NCBI GenBank assembly: GCA_024225395.1
Contig: JAAEMR010000069.1
Location: 1 to 64,000, forward strand
Reading direction: 5' to 3'
From: Gammaproteobacteria bacterium
GTDB lineage: Bacteria; Pseudomonadota; Gammaproteobacteria; GCA-001735895
DNA length: 64,000 nt
Shown: piece after piece, positions 53,494 to 63,749 of the stretch
How positions within the stretch are numbered: the stretch's first letter is position 1
Layout of the letters: every line of letters starts with the position of its first letter
The notes under the pieces: model-generated
What the model was told of the DNA's origin: nothing
Databases searched by the model: none
Seen by the model: only the letters and a program-made list of their open reading frames with translations
Translations under genes and position numbers: made by a program

Positions 53494-53513
53494 TTGTTTC
53501 CAATAGGAAACAA
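53494..53513. promoter_or_regulatory. Operator for the XRE-cupin regulator before gcvT
   Basis: TTGTTTCC-AATA-GGAAACAA (53494-53513) is a perfect inverted repeat, about 60 bases before the gcvT start at 53572. A near-identical site lies at 52734-52749. Two matching sites flanking the regulator gene argue for direct control. Confidence 0.7.
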
Positions 53514-53571
53514 GCTGGGTTATTTAATACCTGAGATTTTTAAAACTGCTTCATCGGTATGAGGGTTTCAT

Positions 53572-54696
53572 ATGAGTGATACGAACGAACAAATTCAACA
53601 GACCGCTTTGCATGATTTGCACGTAGAGCTGGGTGCAAAAATGGTGCCTTTTGCCGGCTACTCAATGCCTGTCCAATACCCCATGGGTTTAGCCAAAGAG
53701 CATTTGCATACCCGTGCACAGGCGGGCTTATTTGATGTTTCTCATATGGGACAGGTGAAGTTAACAGGTGAAAAGGCAGCCGAAGCGCTGGAAACTCTGG
53801 TGCCTGTTGATATTGCGGGCCTTCAACCGATGAAGCAACGTTACGCGCTGTTTACGAATGATCAGGGCGGTGTCATGGATGATTTGATGGTAACCAATGC
53901 AGGAGATCATCTTTTCGTGGTGGTCAATGCGGCCTGTAAAGATCAGGATATCAATCATATGCGTGAACATATCGGTAATGATTGTGAAATAAAAGTTATG
54001 GAAGATTACGCATTGCTGGCATTACAGGGGCCAATGGCAGGGGCTGTAATGAACCGGTTAAGTGCTGGAACTGATGAGCTGGTATTCATGACGGCAGCAA
54101 ATATTGAAATCGACGGTATGGATTGTTTTGTCACTCGTTCTGGCTACTCTGGAGAAGATGGCTTTGAAATCTCAGTGCATAATAATGATGCACAACAACT
54201 GGCCAGAACTCTGTTGGCTCAGCCCGAAGTTGAAGCTATTGGTCTCGGAGCACGTGACTCTCTAAGGTTAGAGTGTGGCCTGTGTCTATATGGACACGAC
54301 CTGGATACAGAAACCACTCCTGTTGAATCCAGCCTGTTATGGGCTCTGACAAAATCACGTCGTGCTGACGGCGCCAGACCCGGTGGCTATCCGGGAGCAG
54401 ATATCATCATGGGGCAAATGGCGAATGGTGTTGAGAAGAAACGAGTTGGCATCCAGGCTGAAGGACGTATGCCGGTTCGTGATGGTGCAGTGCTGGTTGA
54501 TGCTGATGGAAATGAAATTGGGGTGGTAACCAGTGGTGGTTTTGGACCTACGGTTAATGGTCCGATTGCGATGGGTTATGTAAAAACACAATTTGCGACA
54601 CCCGATACTGAATTATTTGCAATTGTTCGAGACAAACAGGTGTCGGTAAAGGTTGTAAAGTTACCCTTTGTTAAGCAAAATTATTACCGGGGCTGA
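53572..54696 (+). CDS. gcvT: Glycine cleavage system T protein (aminomethyltransferase)
   Basis: GcvT transfers the methylene group to tetrahydrofolate. It is 374 residues with family features: LHDLHVELGAKMVPFAGYSM, VPVDIAGLQPMKQRYALF, GYSGEDGFEIS and LGARDSLRLECGLCLYGHDL. It opens the gcvT-gcvH-gcvP-ACT-glyA-sdaA series. A perfect palindrome for the XRE-cupin regulator lies 60 bases upstream. Confidence 0.97.
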   Translation: MSDTNEQIQQTALHDLHVELGAKMVPFAGYSMPVQYPMGLAKEHLHTRAQAGLFDVSHMGQVKLTGEKAAEALETLVPVDIAGLQPMKQRYALFTNDQGGVMDDLMVTNAGDHLFVVVNAACKDQDINHMREHIGNDCEIKVMEDYALLALQGPMAGAVMNRLSAGTDELVFMTAANIEIDGMDCFVTRSGYSGEDGFEISVHNNDAQQLARTLLAQPEVEAIGLGARDSLRLECGLCLYGHDLDTETTPVESSLLWALTKSRRADGARPGGYPGADIIMGQMANGVEKKRVGIQAEGRMPVRDGAVLVDADGNEIGVVTSGGFGPTVNGPIAMGYVKTQFATPDTELFAIVRDKQVSVKVVKLPFVKQNYYRG

Positions 54697-54878
54697 TGCT
54701 TATTACTCAGCTCACGTCCGAAAGCGCTCATTTCTGTGTTCAAAAATGGTCATTTACATGCGTAAACTCACATTTTTTGCCTTGAACTGACCGCTATCAG
54801 AAGCAATCTGAGTAATAACCTGGCAGTAAAGATACCTGGAAAAGCAAAAGATAAATTTAAACATTTGAGGAAAATTAA

Positions 54879-55259
54879 GTGAGCACTTTAAAATATACAG
54901 AAGACCATGAATGGGTACTGACAGCAGGTGACGGGACATGTTTGATTGGTATTACCGATTTTGCACAGGAACAACTTGGAGAGCTTGTATTTATCGAGTT
55001 ACCTGCAGTGGGTGATGAAGTTGAAAAGGAAGATGCTGTTGCCGTTATTGAATCGGTTAAATCAGCCAGTGATTTATTGATGCCGGTATCCGGTGAAATC
55101 ATTGAAGTCAACGAAGAACTGGACTCTGATCCTGGCATAGTGAATGAAGATGCCATGGGTGCAGGCTGGTTTATCAAGGTGAAACTATACGATGAATCAG
55201 AGCTTGATGAGCTGATGGATGAAGATAAATATATGGAAGGCCTGGACGATTCTGAGTAA
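54879..55259 (+). CDS. gcvH: Glycine cleavage system H protein
   Basis: GcvH carries the aminomethyl group on lipoate. The 126-residue protein has the lipoylation lysine K61 in [17 protein letters not shown]. The start is a GTG, with GAGGA upstream, and the normal start sequence [12 protein letters not shown]. It lies between gcvT and gcvP, about 180 bases after gcvT. Confidence 0.97.
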   Translation: MSTLKYTEDHEWVLTAGDGTCLIGITDFAQEQLGELVFIELPAVGDEVEKEDAVAVIESVKSASDLLMPVSGEIIEVNEELDSDPGIVNEDAMGAGWFIKVKLYDESELDELMDEDKYMEGLDDSE

Positions 55260-55264
55260 AAGAT

Positions 55265-58153
55265 ATGAGTAATACCCTTAATAAACTGTCTATCGATCAG
55301 CTTCAACAGGATGATGATTTTAAAAGTCGCCATATCGGACCGGATGCCATTGAACAGAATGCCATGCTCGATTTGCTGGGTTTGTCATCTCTGGATGCAT
55401 TGATTGATAAAATAGTGCCTGAGTCGATTCGTCGACAGGATGTAATGTCAATACAGCCGGGTTTGACGGAGCAACAATCACTGGCAATGTTGAAAAAAAT
55501 GGCATCAAAAAACAGGGTTTTAAAATCCTGTATTGGCATGGGGTATTACAATACATTTACACCACCGACTATCCAGCGAAACATTCTCGAAAATCCTGCA
55601 TGGTACACGGCCTATACGCCGTATCAGGCTGAAATTTCTCAGGGACGTATGGAAGCGATGTTGAATTTTCAAACCATGGTTGCTGATCTATCCGGTCTTG
55701 AATTGGCCAATGCTTCAATGCTGGATGAAGCCACTGCCTGTGCCGAAGCCATGACGCTCTGTCAGCGCATGAGTAAAAGCAGGGGAAAGGTATTTTTTGT
55801 TGCCGAAGATTGTCATCCACAAAATATTGCAGTGGTTAAAACAAGAGCAGCAACTTTAGATATTGAGTTGGTGATTGGTGACCCGTTAAAAGGATTCGAT
55901 GAACTTGATATTTTTGGAGTTTTACTGCAATACCCTGCAACCACCGGTGAAGTTAAAGATTACCGCGCTGTGTGTGATCAGGCACATGAGAAAAAAGCAC
56001 TGGTTGCTGTTGCGGCAGATTTGTTAAGCCTGACATTGTTAACACCTCCTGGTGATTTCGGTGCCGATGTGGCTGTCGGAAATACTCAACGCTTCGGTGT
56101 GCCGCTTGGATATGGCGGCCCACATGCTGCCTACATGGCGACTCGTGATGCTTACAAACGTTCGATGCCTGGACGTTTGATTGGTCTGTCTATCGATAGT
56201 CATGGTAACCCTGCATATCGACTGGCCCTGCAAACACGAGAGCAACATATTCGTCGTGAAAAAGCCACCAGTAATATTTGTACTGCTCAGGCTTTACTGG
56301 CTGTTATGGCGAGCATGTATGCGGTTTATCATGGCCCCAGGGGTTTAACCCGGATCGCTCAAAGAGTTCAGCGCTTAACCGCTATTCTTGCGGCAGGTCT
56401 GCAGCAATCAGGTTTTACTCTTGTTACTGAAAATTACTTTGACACCATTACTTTTGAAACGAATGAGAAAACAGATGAGTTCATGCAACTTGCTGTTGAA
56501 AATGGCTTTAATTTACGCAAGCTGAATGACAATCTACTGTCGGTAGCACTCGATGAAACGATAACAGCGGAAGATGTCGAAACATTATGGACAGTTCTTG
56601 CTGGCGAAGGCTGTGTACTCAAGGTAAGTGATGTTGATGAAACAGTGAACCCTGAGCTACCAGAAGAATTTAATCGTCAAAGTGATTTCCTGACCAATCA
56701 GGTGTTCAACTCGCATCATTCCGAAACAGATATGATGCGTTATATGCGTCACCTGGCCGATAAAGATCTGGCACTGGATCGAGCGATGATTCCTCTTGGC
56801 TCGTGTACCATGAAACTGAATGCGGTATCCGAGTTAATGCCTGTCAGCTGGGCGGAATTTGGCGGTTTACATCCTTATGTACCTTTAAATCAGGCTGAAG
56901 GTTATCAGCAATTAACACAGGAACTGGAACAGATGTTATGTTCTGCAACCGGGTATGATGCTGTTTCCTTGCAGCCGAATTCTGGTGCGCAGGGTGAATA
57001 TGCCGGGTTGTTAGCAATTCGTGCCTATCACGATAGTCGTGGTGAAGGTTTTCGTAATATTTGTCTTATACCTGCATCAGCACATGGCACCAACCCGGCT
57101 TCTGCTCACATGGCAGGGATGAAAGTTGTTGTGGTTGCGACGGATGAAGGCGGTAATATCAGCCTCGAGGACTTAACAGCCAAGCTTGAAAAATACGGTG
57201 AAAATCTGGCCGCTATCATGATTACCTATCCATCGACTCATGGTGTATTTGAAGCCAGTGTGGTTGAAGTTTGTGAGCTGGTTCATCAACATGGTGGTCA
57301 GGTATATATCGATGGTGCAAACATGAATGCGATGGTTGGTGTCTGTTCGCCGGGCAAGTTTGGTGGTGATGTCTCTCACTTAAATTTACATAAGACCTTT
57401 GCCATTCCACATGGTGGTGGTGGCCCTGGTGTTGGACCGATTGGTGTTGGTGAACATCTAAAACCATTTCTACCGGGATATGCTGTTGTAGATAATGGGC
57501 CAGAGCAAGTAGGTCCGGTTGCTGGAGCCCCCTGGGGTAGTGCAGGTATTCTGCCAATCAGTTGGGCATATATCGCGATGATGGGTAGAGAAGGTTTAAT
57601 TAAAGCTACTCAGCTTGCAATCCTGAATGCTAATTACCTGGCACAGCGTTTGAAAGATTTTTACCCGATTTTATACACTGATCCAAATGGTATGGTAGCG
57701 CATGAGTGCATACTTGATTTGCGTCCAATTAAAGATCAAACGGGAATCACAGTAGATGATATTGCAAAACGCTTGATCGATTATGGGTTTCACGCACCGA
57801 CCATGTCATTTCCAGTGCCGGGCACGTTGATGGTTGAACCGACTGAAAGTGAATCGAAAGTTGAGATAGATCGTTTCTGTGATGCCATGATTGCGATCAA
57901 AAAAGAAATCGATGATGTTGATTCAGGTACTCTGGATAAAGATGATAATCCGTTAAAATCTGCACCACATACCGTCGTATCAGTCAGTGGAAATAAATGG
58001 GGTCATAGCTATAGCCGTGAACTTGCCGGCTATCCTGTTGAGTCTCTAAAAGTATCGAAATACTGGCCACCCGTAGGCCGGGTCGATAATGTTTATGGTG
58101 ATAAAAACCTGGTGTGCTCGTGTCCTGCTATTAGCGAATATGAGGAGGAATGA
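55265..58153 (+). CDS. gcvP: Glycine dehydrogenase (decarboxylating), P protein
   Basis: GcvP decarboxylates glycine with pyridoxal phosphate. At 962 residues it is the fused, single-chain form. The PLP lysine is in [18 protein letters not shown] in the C-terminal half, and the N-terminal half carries the degenerate second domain ([20 protein letters not shown]). It starts five bases after the gcvH stop. Confidence 0.97.
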   Translation: MSNTLNKLSIDQLQQDDDFKSRHIGPDAIEQNAMLDLLGLSSLDALIDKIVPESIRRQDVMSIQPGLTEQQSLAMLKKMASKNRVLKSCIGMGYYNTFTPPTIQRNILENPAWYTAYTPYQAEISQGRMEAMLNFQTMVADLSGLELANASMLDEATACAEAMTLCQRMSKSRGKVFFVAEDCHPQNIAVVKTRAATLDIELVIGDPLKGFDELDIFGVLLQYPATTGEVKDYRAVCDQAHEKKALVAVAADLLSLTLLTPPGDFGADVAVGNTQRFGVPLGYGGPHAAYMATRDAYKRSMPGRLIGLSIDSHGNPAYRLALQTREQHIRREKATSNICTAQALLAVMASMYAVYHGPRGLTRIAQRVQRLTAILAAGLQQSGFTLVTENYFDTITFETNEKTDEFMQLAVENGFNLRKLNDNLLSVALDETITAEDVETLWTVLAGEGCVLKVSDVDETVNPELPEEFNRQSDFLTNQVFNSHHSETDMMRYMRHLADKDLALDRAMIPLGSCTMKLNAVSELMPVSWAEFGGLHPYVPLNQAEGYQQLTQELEQMLCSATGYDAVSLQPNSGAQGEYAGLLAIRAYHDSRGEGFRNICLIPASAHGTNPASAHMAGMKVVVVATDEGGNISLEDLTAKLEKYGENLAAIMITYPSTHGVFEASVVEVCELVHQHGGQVYIDGANMNAMVGVCSPGKFGGDVSHLNLHKTFAIPHGGGGPGVGPIGVGEHLKPFLPGYAVVDNGPEQVGPVAGAPWGSAGILPISWAYIAMMGREGLIKATQLAILNANYLAQRLKDFYPILYTDPNGMVAHECILDLRPIKDQTGITVDDIAKRLIDYGFHAPTMSFPVPGTLMVEPTESESKVEIDRFCDAMIAIKKEIDDVDSGTLDKDDNPLKSAPHTVVSVSGNKWGHSYSRELAGYPVESLKVSKYWPPVGRVDNVYGDKNLVCSCPAISEYEEE

Positions 58154-58154
58154 A

Positions 58155-58670
58155 ATGACAAAATCATTAGTGATTACATTTGTGGGCGATGACCGTCCGG
58201 GTATAGTTGAATCAATTTCTAAAATTATTGTGCAATATGACGGGGAATGGATTGAAAGCCGGTTGGCAAATCTGTCAGGTAAATTTGCCGGGATATTGAG
58301 AGTTAATATTCCCGAAGCAAAGTGTGAAGACTTTACTGCTGCTCTAAAGTCCAGCGCTAAAGGTTTGAATATCAACATTGAACAGGTTGTTAAGGAACAA
58401 TCTTCAGAAGGTCATACTCAATGTTATAAACTGGAACTGCTCGGTCAGGATCAACCTGGTATTATTCATCGAATTTCATCGGTACTGGCTAATAATGGTG
58501 CAACGGTAGAAGATCTGGAAAGTGAAGTGATCGAAGCATCAATGTCCGGAGAAAAGCTTTTTAAAGCCAGTATTACACTCTGCCTGGCTGAAGGTTATTC
58601 TGCAGATACCTTAAGCGAAGTCCTGGAAGATCTCGCAAATGAGTTGATTGTTGATATTGAACTCGGATAA
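58155..58670 (+). CDS. ACT-domain protein, GcvR-like
   Basis: A 171-residue protein with two ACT-like modules (LVITFVGDDRPGIVESISKI and LELLGQDQPGIIHRISSVL). It matches the GcvR family, which binds glycine and restrains GcvA in E. coli. Here it is embedded in the gcv operon, immediately after gcvP (start ATG 58155 overlaps gcvP's end region). No gcvA-type LysR gene is adjacent, so its partner may be the XRE-cupin protein or another regulator. Confidence 0.8.
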   Translation: MTKSLVITFVGDDRPGIVESISKIIVQYDGEWIESRLANLSGKFAGILRVNIPEAKCEDFTAALKSSAKGLNINIEQVVKEQSSEGHTQCYKLELLGQDQPGIIHRISSVLANNGATVEDLESEVIEASMSGEKLFKASITLCLAEGYSADTLSEVLEDLANELIVDIELG

Positions 58671-58690
58671 TACCTCTTTTTTTAAATAAT

Positions 58691-58828
58691 TTTTCACCGC
58701 GAAGGCACGAAGAACACGAAGAAGATTGTTAATTTTGATAGGCTACTCGGTATTGGTGAATTAATTTTCTTTTATACTGCTTGCTCTAACAAAAAACCTT
58801 CGTGTTCTTCGCTCCTTCGTGGTAAATG
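58691..58828. repeat. Inverted-repeat element between the ACT gene and glyA
   Basis: The left arm (CACCGCGAAGGCACGAAGAA, about 58695-58714) and the right arm (CTTCGTGTTCTTCGCTCC, about 58798-58815, continuing TTCGTGGTA) are imperfect inverted copies about 80 bases apart. The interior has no gene. The arms match the CACGAAG-type element at 41872. It lies within the gcv-glyA transcript. Confidence 0.75.
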
Positions 58829-58863
58829 CTTTTCCAGACATAATTATATTTAGGTGATAAAAC

Positions 58864-60120
58864 ATGTTTAGTAAAAATGATAAAATTCAAGGCTATGACG
58901 ATGAACTCTGGGCCGCCATAGAGTCTGAAAATCAGCGACAGGAAGAGCATATTGAGCTGATTGCTTCAGAAAACTATACCAGCCCCCGTGTTATGGAAGC
59001 GCAGGGTTCTCAACTGACCAACAAGTATGCCGAAGGTTATCCGTCAAAGCGTTATTACGGCGGTTGTGAGTTTGTTGATAATGCTGAAACTCTGGCTATC
59101 AATCGTGCTAAAGAATTGTTTGGAGCCGATTATGCTAACGTGCAGCCTCACTCAGGCTCTCAGGCCAATACGGCAGTTTATATGGCTTTGGTTCAACCGG
59201 GTGATACTGTTCTCGGCATGAGCCTGGCACATGGTGGTCATTTAACACACGGTGCCAAACCTAACTTCTCAGGCAAAATTTACAACGCTATCCAGTATGG
59301 ATTAGATGAGACGACCGGTGAAATTGATTATGATCAGGTAGAAGCGCTGGCTAAAGAACACAAGCCAAAAATGATCGTGGCTGGCTTCTCTGCCTATTCA
59401 CGCATCATAGACTGGCAGCGTTTTCGTGATATCGCAGATTCAGTAGGCGCCTATTTATTTGTCGATATGGCCCATGTTGCAGGATTGATTGCCGCTGGTG
59501 TATATCCTAATCCAGTGCCGATTGCTGATGTGGTCACCACAACAACTCATAAAACTTTAAGAGGTCCACGTGGTGGACTGATTCTTTGCAAAGCCAATGA
59601 AGAGCTGCAAAAGAAATTTAACTCGATCGTATTTCCCGGCATTCAGGGTGGTCCGTTGATGCATGTTATCGCGGCCAAAGCGGTTGCCTTTAAAGAAGCC
59701 CTGGAGCCTGATTTTAAAGTCTACCAGCAGCAGGTTGTTGATAATGCCCGGGCGATGGTTGCGGTGTTCCTGGAGCGTGGCTTTGATATTGTATCCGGTG
59801 GTACTGACGATCATCTATTCCTGGTGGATTTTATTAAACGTGGCATTACCGGTAAAGCGGCCGATGCGGCTTTAGGTGCAGCTAATATCACTGTGAATAT
59901 GAATGCGGTTCCTAATGATCCACAGTCACCATTTGTGACCAGTGGTATTCGAGTCGGTACACCTGCTATTACTACTCGTGGTATGGGCGTAGATGAATCT
60001 GCAGAACTGGCAGGCTGGATGTGTGACATTCTGGATGACCTTGAAAACCAGCAAGTGATCGAACAGGTTAAGCAGAAAGTTTTAGAAATATGTTCAAGAT
60101 TTCCTGTTTATCTGGATTAA
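58864..60120 (+). CDS. glyA: Serine hydroxymethyltransferase
   Basis: GlyA interconverts serine and glycine with tetrahydrofolate. It is 418 residues with the PLP lysine in [16 protein letters not shown] and other typical segments ([39 protein letters not shown]). It lies between the gcv genes and sdaA, so glycine can be turned into serine and then pyruvate. ATG 58864 follows TTAGGTGA. Confidence 0.97.
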   Translation: MFSKNDKIQGYDDELWAAIESENQRQEEHIELIASENYTSPRVMEAQGSQLTNKYAEGYPSKRYYGGCEFVDNAETLAINRAKELFGADYANVQPHSGSQANTAVYMALVQPGDTVLGMSLAHGGHLTHGAKPNFSGKIYNAIQYGLDETTGEIDYDQVEALAKEHKPKMIVAGFSAYSRIIDWQRFRDIADSVGAYLFVDMAHVAGLIAAGVYPNPVPIADVVTTTTHKTLRGPRGGLILCKANEELQKKFNSIVFPGIQGGPLMHVIAAKAVAFKEALEPDFKVYQQQVVDNARAMVAVFLERGFDIVSGGTDDHLFLVDFIKRGITGKAADAALGAANITVNMNAVPNDPQSPFVTSGIRVGTPAITTRGMGVDESAELAGWMCDILDDLENQQVIEQVKQKVLEICSRFPVYLD

Positions 60121-60175
60121 CCATTAAGCTGTGGTGCTGCGTTATGCGCACCACTTTTAACTGTAAAGGTGCGAA

Positions 60176-61558
60176 ATGGCCATCAGCGTTTTTGATCTTT
60201 TCAAAATAGGTATAGGCCCTTCCAGTTCACATACTGTGGGGCCAATGCGTGCAGCTAAGAAGTTTGTCGATAGCCTTAATGATAAGCAGTTACTGGAACA
60301 GGTTGATTCATTAAAGGTTGTTTTATACGGTTCTCTCGGGGCAACCGGAAAAGGTCACGGAAGTGACAAGGCTATTCTTCTTGGTCTTGAAGGTCATTTG
60401 CCGGAAACTGTTGACCCTTCAATTATCGACCAATGCCTGTCTACAATCAGAGAACAGCAAAGCCTTAATTTACTGTCTCAACAGCGTATTGTTTTCGATG
60501 AACAGCAACACCTTGTTCTGCATACAACCAAAAGCTTGCCCTATCATTCAAATGGAATGAAATTAACCGCTAAGGGTAATGATGGGTCAATCTTATATAA
60601 AAATATCTACTACTCAATTGGTGGTGGATTTGTCGTTGAGCAGGCCGATGCCGAGAAGGACCATCTACATGCATCTGATCAAACTAATATTCCTTTTCAT
60701 TTTAACTCGATGCGGGAATTATTACTGATCTGTAAAGAAAATGATTTAAGCATCAGCCAGGTGATGCTGGAAAATGAAAAGTGCTGGAGAACTGAAGCCG
60801 AGATAAATCATCAGTTGCTGACAATATGGCAGGTCATGCAATCCTGCATTAAAAATGGATGTGAGCATGAAGGTATTCTACCGGGAGGACTGAATGTAAA
60901 ACGTCGTGCCCCTGAGATGTATAAAAAACTTAAAAACCAGTTTGAACAGGCTTTGACCGATCCGCTAACTACCATGGACTGGGTAAATTTATATGCCATA
61001 GCGGTCAATGAAGAAAATGCTGCGGGGGGCAGAGTGGTGACGGCACCCACTAATGGCGCTGCAGGCATTATTCCGGCAGTGCTTAAATTTTATGAACGCT
61101 TTTCCTCAAGCTCAAATGAGCAAGGTATTATCAGGTTTTTACTGACGGCTGGTGCAATTGGAATTTTATACAAAGAAAATGCTTCAATTTCAGGTGCAGA
61201 AGTGGGCTGTCAGGGAGAAGTAGGTTCAGCCTGTTCGATGGCTGCGGCAGGTTTAACAGAAGTTTCGGGTGGAACGCCGGAGCAGGTAGAAAATGCAGCT
61301 GAAATAGCGATGGAACACAACCTGGGTTTAACCTGTGATCCGATCAGTGGCCTGGTTCAAGTTCCCTGTATCGAACGTAACGCCATGGCAGCAATAAAAG
61401 CTATCAATGCAAAGCGCATGGCGATGAGTGGTGATGGAGAGCACTTTGTATCATTGGATAAAGTGATAACGACAATGCGGAACACCGGCATGGATATGAA
61501 AAAGAAATATAAGGAAACCGCTCGCGGTGGTCTGGCTGTCAATGTGATTGAGTGCTGA
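60176..61558 (+). CDS. sdaA: L-serine ammonia-lyase (iron-sulfur type)
   Basis: SdaA converts serine to pyruvate and ammonia using a [4Fe-4S] cluster. The 460-residue single-chain form starts with the motif [20 protein letters not shown], and cysteine-bearing regions lie in [20 protein letters not shown] and [19 protein letters not shown]. Position after glyA suggests catabolism of glycine/serine as carbon and nitrogen sources. Confidence 0.96.
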   Translation: MAISVFDLFKIGIGPSSSHTVGPMRAAKKFVDSLNDKQLLEQVDSLKVVLYGSLGATGKGHGSDKAILLGLEGHLPETVDPSIIDQCLSTIREQQSLNLLSQQRIVFDEQQHLVLHTTKSLPYHSNGMKLTAKGNDGSILYKNIYYSIGGGFVVEQADAEKDHLHASDQTNIPFHFNSMRELLLICKENDLSISQVMLENEKCWRTEAEINHQLLTIWQVMQSCIKNGCEHEGILPGGLNVKRRAPEMYKKLKNQFEQALTDPLTTMDWVNLYAIAVNEENAAGGRVVTAPTNGAAGIIPAVLKFYERFSSSSNEQGIIRFLLTAGAIGILYKENASISGAEVGCQGEVGSACSMAAAGLTEVSGGTPEQVENAAEIAMEHNLGLTCDPISGLVQVPCIERNAMAAIKAINAKRMAMSGDGEHFVSLDKVITTMRNTGMDMKKKYKETARGGLAVNVIEC

Positions 61559-61565
61559 ATAGCTT

Positions 61566-61967
61566 TTAATAGGCCTCCTGATTGATTTCACTAACCTGTT
61601 CATTAAGGGTCCATAGGTCATAAAGCCACCCCAGTAGAAATAGTCCCCCGGTCAATAACCAGATCAAACCGGTTAACCATTTTTCCATATAAAATCGGTG
61701 AATACCGAAAATACCCAGAAAGGTCAGTAAAATCCAGCTAATCGTATAGTCCTTTTTGCCGCCTCTGTATTTCATATCCGCATCTTCATCCATGCCTGGA
61801 ATTAAAAATAAATCTACAATCCATCCGATTAGAAAAAGGCCCAGAGTGAAAAAATAAATGGTTCCTGATATCGGTCGGCCAAAATAAAACCGATGAGCAC
61901 CCATGAAACCAAATATCCACAGGATGTATCCAATTATTTTGCTGTGAGTGTTGTCTGTGTATGTCAT
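61566..61967 (-). CDS. Protein with two TM2 domains
   Basis: A 133-residue inner-membrane protein built of two similar TM2 units, each a pair of membrane segments with the motif (F/I)G-HRFY between strands: GAHRFYFGRPISGTIYF and GIHRFYMEKWLTGLIWLL. TM2 proteins are common in bacteria and of unknown role. Its end is eight bases from the convergent sdaA stop. Confidence 0.85.
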   Translation of the reverse strand: MTYTDNTHSKIIGYILWIFGFMGAHRFYFGRPISGTIYFFTLGLFLIGWIVDLFLIPGMDEDADMKYRGGKKDYTISWILLTFLGIFGIHRFYMEKWLTGLIWLLTGGLFLLGWLYDLWTLNEQVSEINQEAY

Positions 61968-62149
61968 GTCTTTATTAAAATGATATGTTAGTTTTATGGT
62001 TTAACATCGACTTTCTTTTTTCGAGCGCATAACCCCTGTTATTCTATTGTAATGCAAAGCAAGCTTCAGTGTTGTTTTAAAAAACTTAATGGTTTTTATA
62101 AATGCACCAGTGTGCTTCCCTAATATTTATTTTGGATAAGCGGTTATGT

Positions 62150-62368
62150 AAGAATGAACTGCTTTTTGAGAATAAAGCCTGCAATCCGATCCTCAGCAGG
62201 TATGCAGCACCAACCGGTTTCACAATAGTAAAGGCCAGCGCCGAAGTAGCGGGTATGACCGATAGTCCGGCTGCGGCCATCATCACATGCAGAAAAGCAC
62301 CGGTCCAGGTTCAATAATACAGCCGTTGCCAGCAAGGTAAGCCAGTGGGCTAAAGTGTAATCAAACAT
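62150..62368 (-). pseudogene. Remnant of a LysE-family amino acid exporter
   Basis: One minus-strand frame from ATG 62368 starts MFDYTLAHWLTLLATAVLLN, the usual LysE/RhtB-family start. A second frame continues TGAFLHVMMAAAGLS then ATSALAFTIVKPVGAAYLL. Between the two parts about 33 family residues (the PGP region) are deleted and the frame shifts. The C-terminal half is missing. The gene is decayed. Confidence 0.75.
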
Positions 62369-62449
62369 GTTGAAGTGACTGGTTATTCAAATAACTACTT
62401 CTGCAGTATATTCTGGCTTCTACCAAACACATTAGCCCATCATGTCATT

Positions 62450-63607
62450 CTATTTACTAAATAATGTCAGGTATTGACCGTAACCTTTTTGTTTCAGCTT
62501 TTCTTTTGGAATAAAGTTTAATGCTGCCGAATTTATGCAATAGCGTAAACCGGTCGGATTCGGCCCATCTTCAAATACATGACCCAGATGAGAATCCGCA
62601 CCGGCACTGCGAACTTCGGTGCGGGGCATGAATAACAGGTAGTCAGTTTTTTTAGTGATATTTTTACTGCTGATAGGGCGAGTGAAACTCGGCCAGCCGG
62701 TGCCTGAATCAAACTTGTCGGTGGATGAAAATAAAGGTTCACCGGAAACAATATCAACATAGATACCCGCTTTTTTATTATTGTTGTAGGCGTTTTTAAA
62801 AGCAGGTTCCGTGCCTTCGTGTTGTGTTACCCGGTATTGCATGTCGGTCAGTTTAGCTTTTAAAACAGCATCATCCGGTTTGCTATATTTATTACCCGTG
62901 GTCATATCCCCGGACATATCACTGGCACTGTCGGCTACAGGTTTGGTACTCAGGACAAATTTCAGGTCATCTCCCCAGGTTTTTTCCAGGTACTGATCCC
63001 GCCCCGAGTTGTAGCGATAATACTTATAACGAATGGGATTTTTTTTGTAATAATCCTGATGGTAATCTTCTGCGTTGTAGTAAGCCCCTAGTGGAGTGAC
63101 TTCAACGGCAATGGGTTTATCGTATCGTCCCGAAGCGGCGAGTTTTTTAATGCTTTGTTCGGCCAGCATCTTTTCCTGTTCATTGTTGTAAAAAATTCCG
63201 GGGCGATACTGTGTACCACGGTCAGAAAAAGAACCGCTGCCATCTGTTGGATCGAACTGTCTCCAGAAGCCTTCCAGTAAATCATCATAGGAAATAACTT
63301 TCGGGTCATAAAATACCTGCACTGCTTCGGTATGCCCTGTGGTGCCGGCAGAAACCTGTTTATAGCCAGGGTTTTCGACATGACCTCCGGTATAACCCGA
63401 AACAGCGTCAGCTACCCCGGGTAGCTTCTCAAAACCTGATTCTATACACCAGAAACAACCTCCGGCAAAAGTAGCGACTTTAAGGCCTGAAGTGAGCTCG
63501 GTTGCCTGCATAGATGGAGATTTCTGCTCTGCATTTAACTGCATTATGGTAAATCCGGTCACTATTGAAGCAGCAAGTAGCAGACTGATCTTTGAATTTA
63601 GTTTCAT
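62450..63607 (-). CDS. msrAB: Exported MsrA-MsrB fusion peptide methionine sulfoxide reductase
   Basis: A 385-residue fusion with a signal peptide ([20 protein letters not shown]). The MsrA domain follows (about 40-200) with catalytic GGCFWC (C51, C54), then the MsrB domain (about 240-380) with [11 protein letters not shown] and [11 protein letters not shown]. The order MsrA then MsrB and export to the periplasm fit repair of oxidised surface methionines. No methionine sulfoxide cytochrome partner is visible. Confidence 0.95.
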   Translation of the reverse strand: MKLNSKISLLLAASIVTGFTIMQLNAEQKSPSMQATELTSGLKVATFAGGCFWCIESGFEKLPGVADAVSGYTGGHVENPGYKQVSAGTTGHTEAVQVFYDPKVISYDDLLEGFWRQFDPTDGSGSFSDRGTQYRPGIFYNNEQEKMLAEQSIKKLAASGRYDKPIAVEVTPLGAYYNAEDYHQDYYKKNPIRYKYYRYNSGRDQYLEKTWGDDLKFVLSTKPVADSASDMSGDMTTGNKYSKPDDAVLKAKLTDMQYRVTQHEGTEPAFKNAYNNNKKAGIYVDIVSGEPLFSSTDKFDSGTGWPSFTRPISSKNITKKTDYLLFMPRTEVRSAGADSHLGHVFEDGPNPTGLRYCINSAALNFIPKEKLKQKGYGQYLTLFSK

Positions 63608-63749
63608 GTTTTATCCTGTTTAATTAACACCTGATGCTTTGGACAGAGGATTTGGCTAAACATTTTCTGAATTTGATAAAAAAAATCACGAAACTATAAC
63701 ATTTCAAAAAATAGTTGTTTTTTTGATTAGTTTTGGTGCGTGAGGCAGG

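Noticed and set aside
54915-55333. Minus-strand open frame of about 150 codons over gcvH
   Set aside because: It is Ser-rich and antisense to a certain gene, as expected from the acidic codon use of gcvH.
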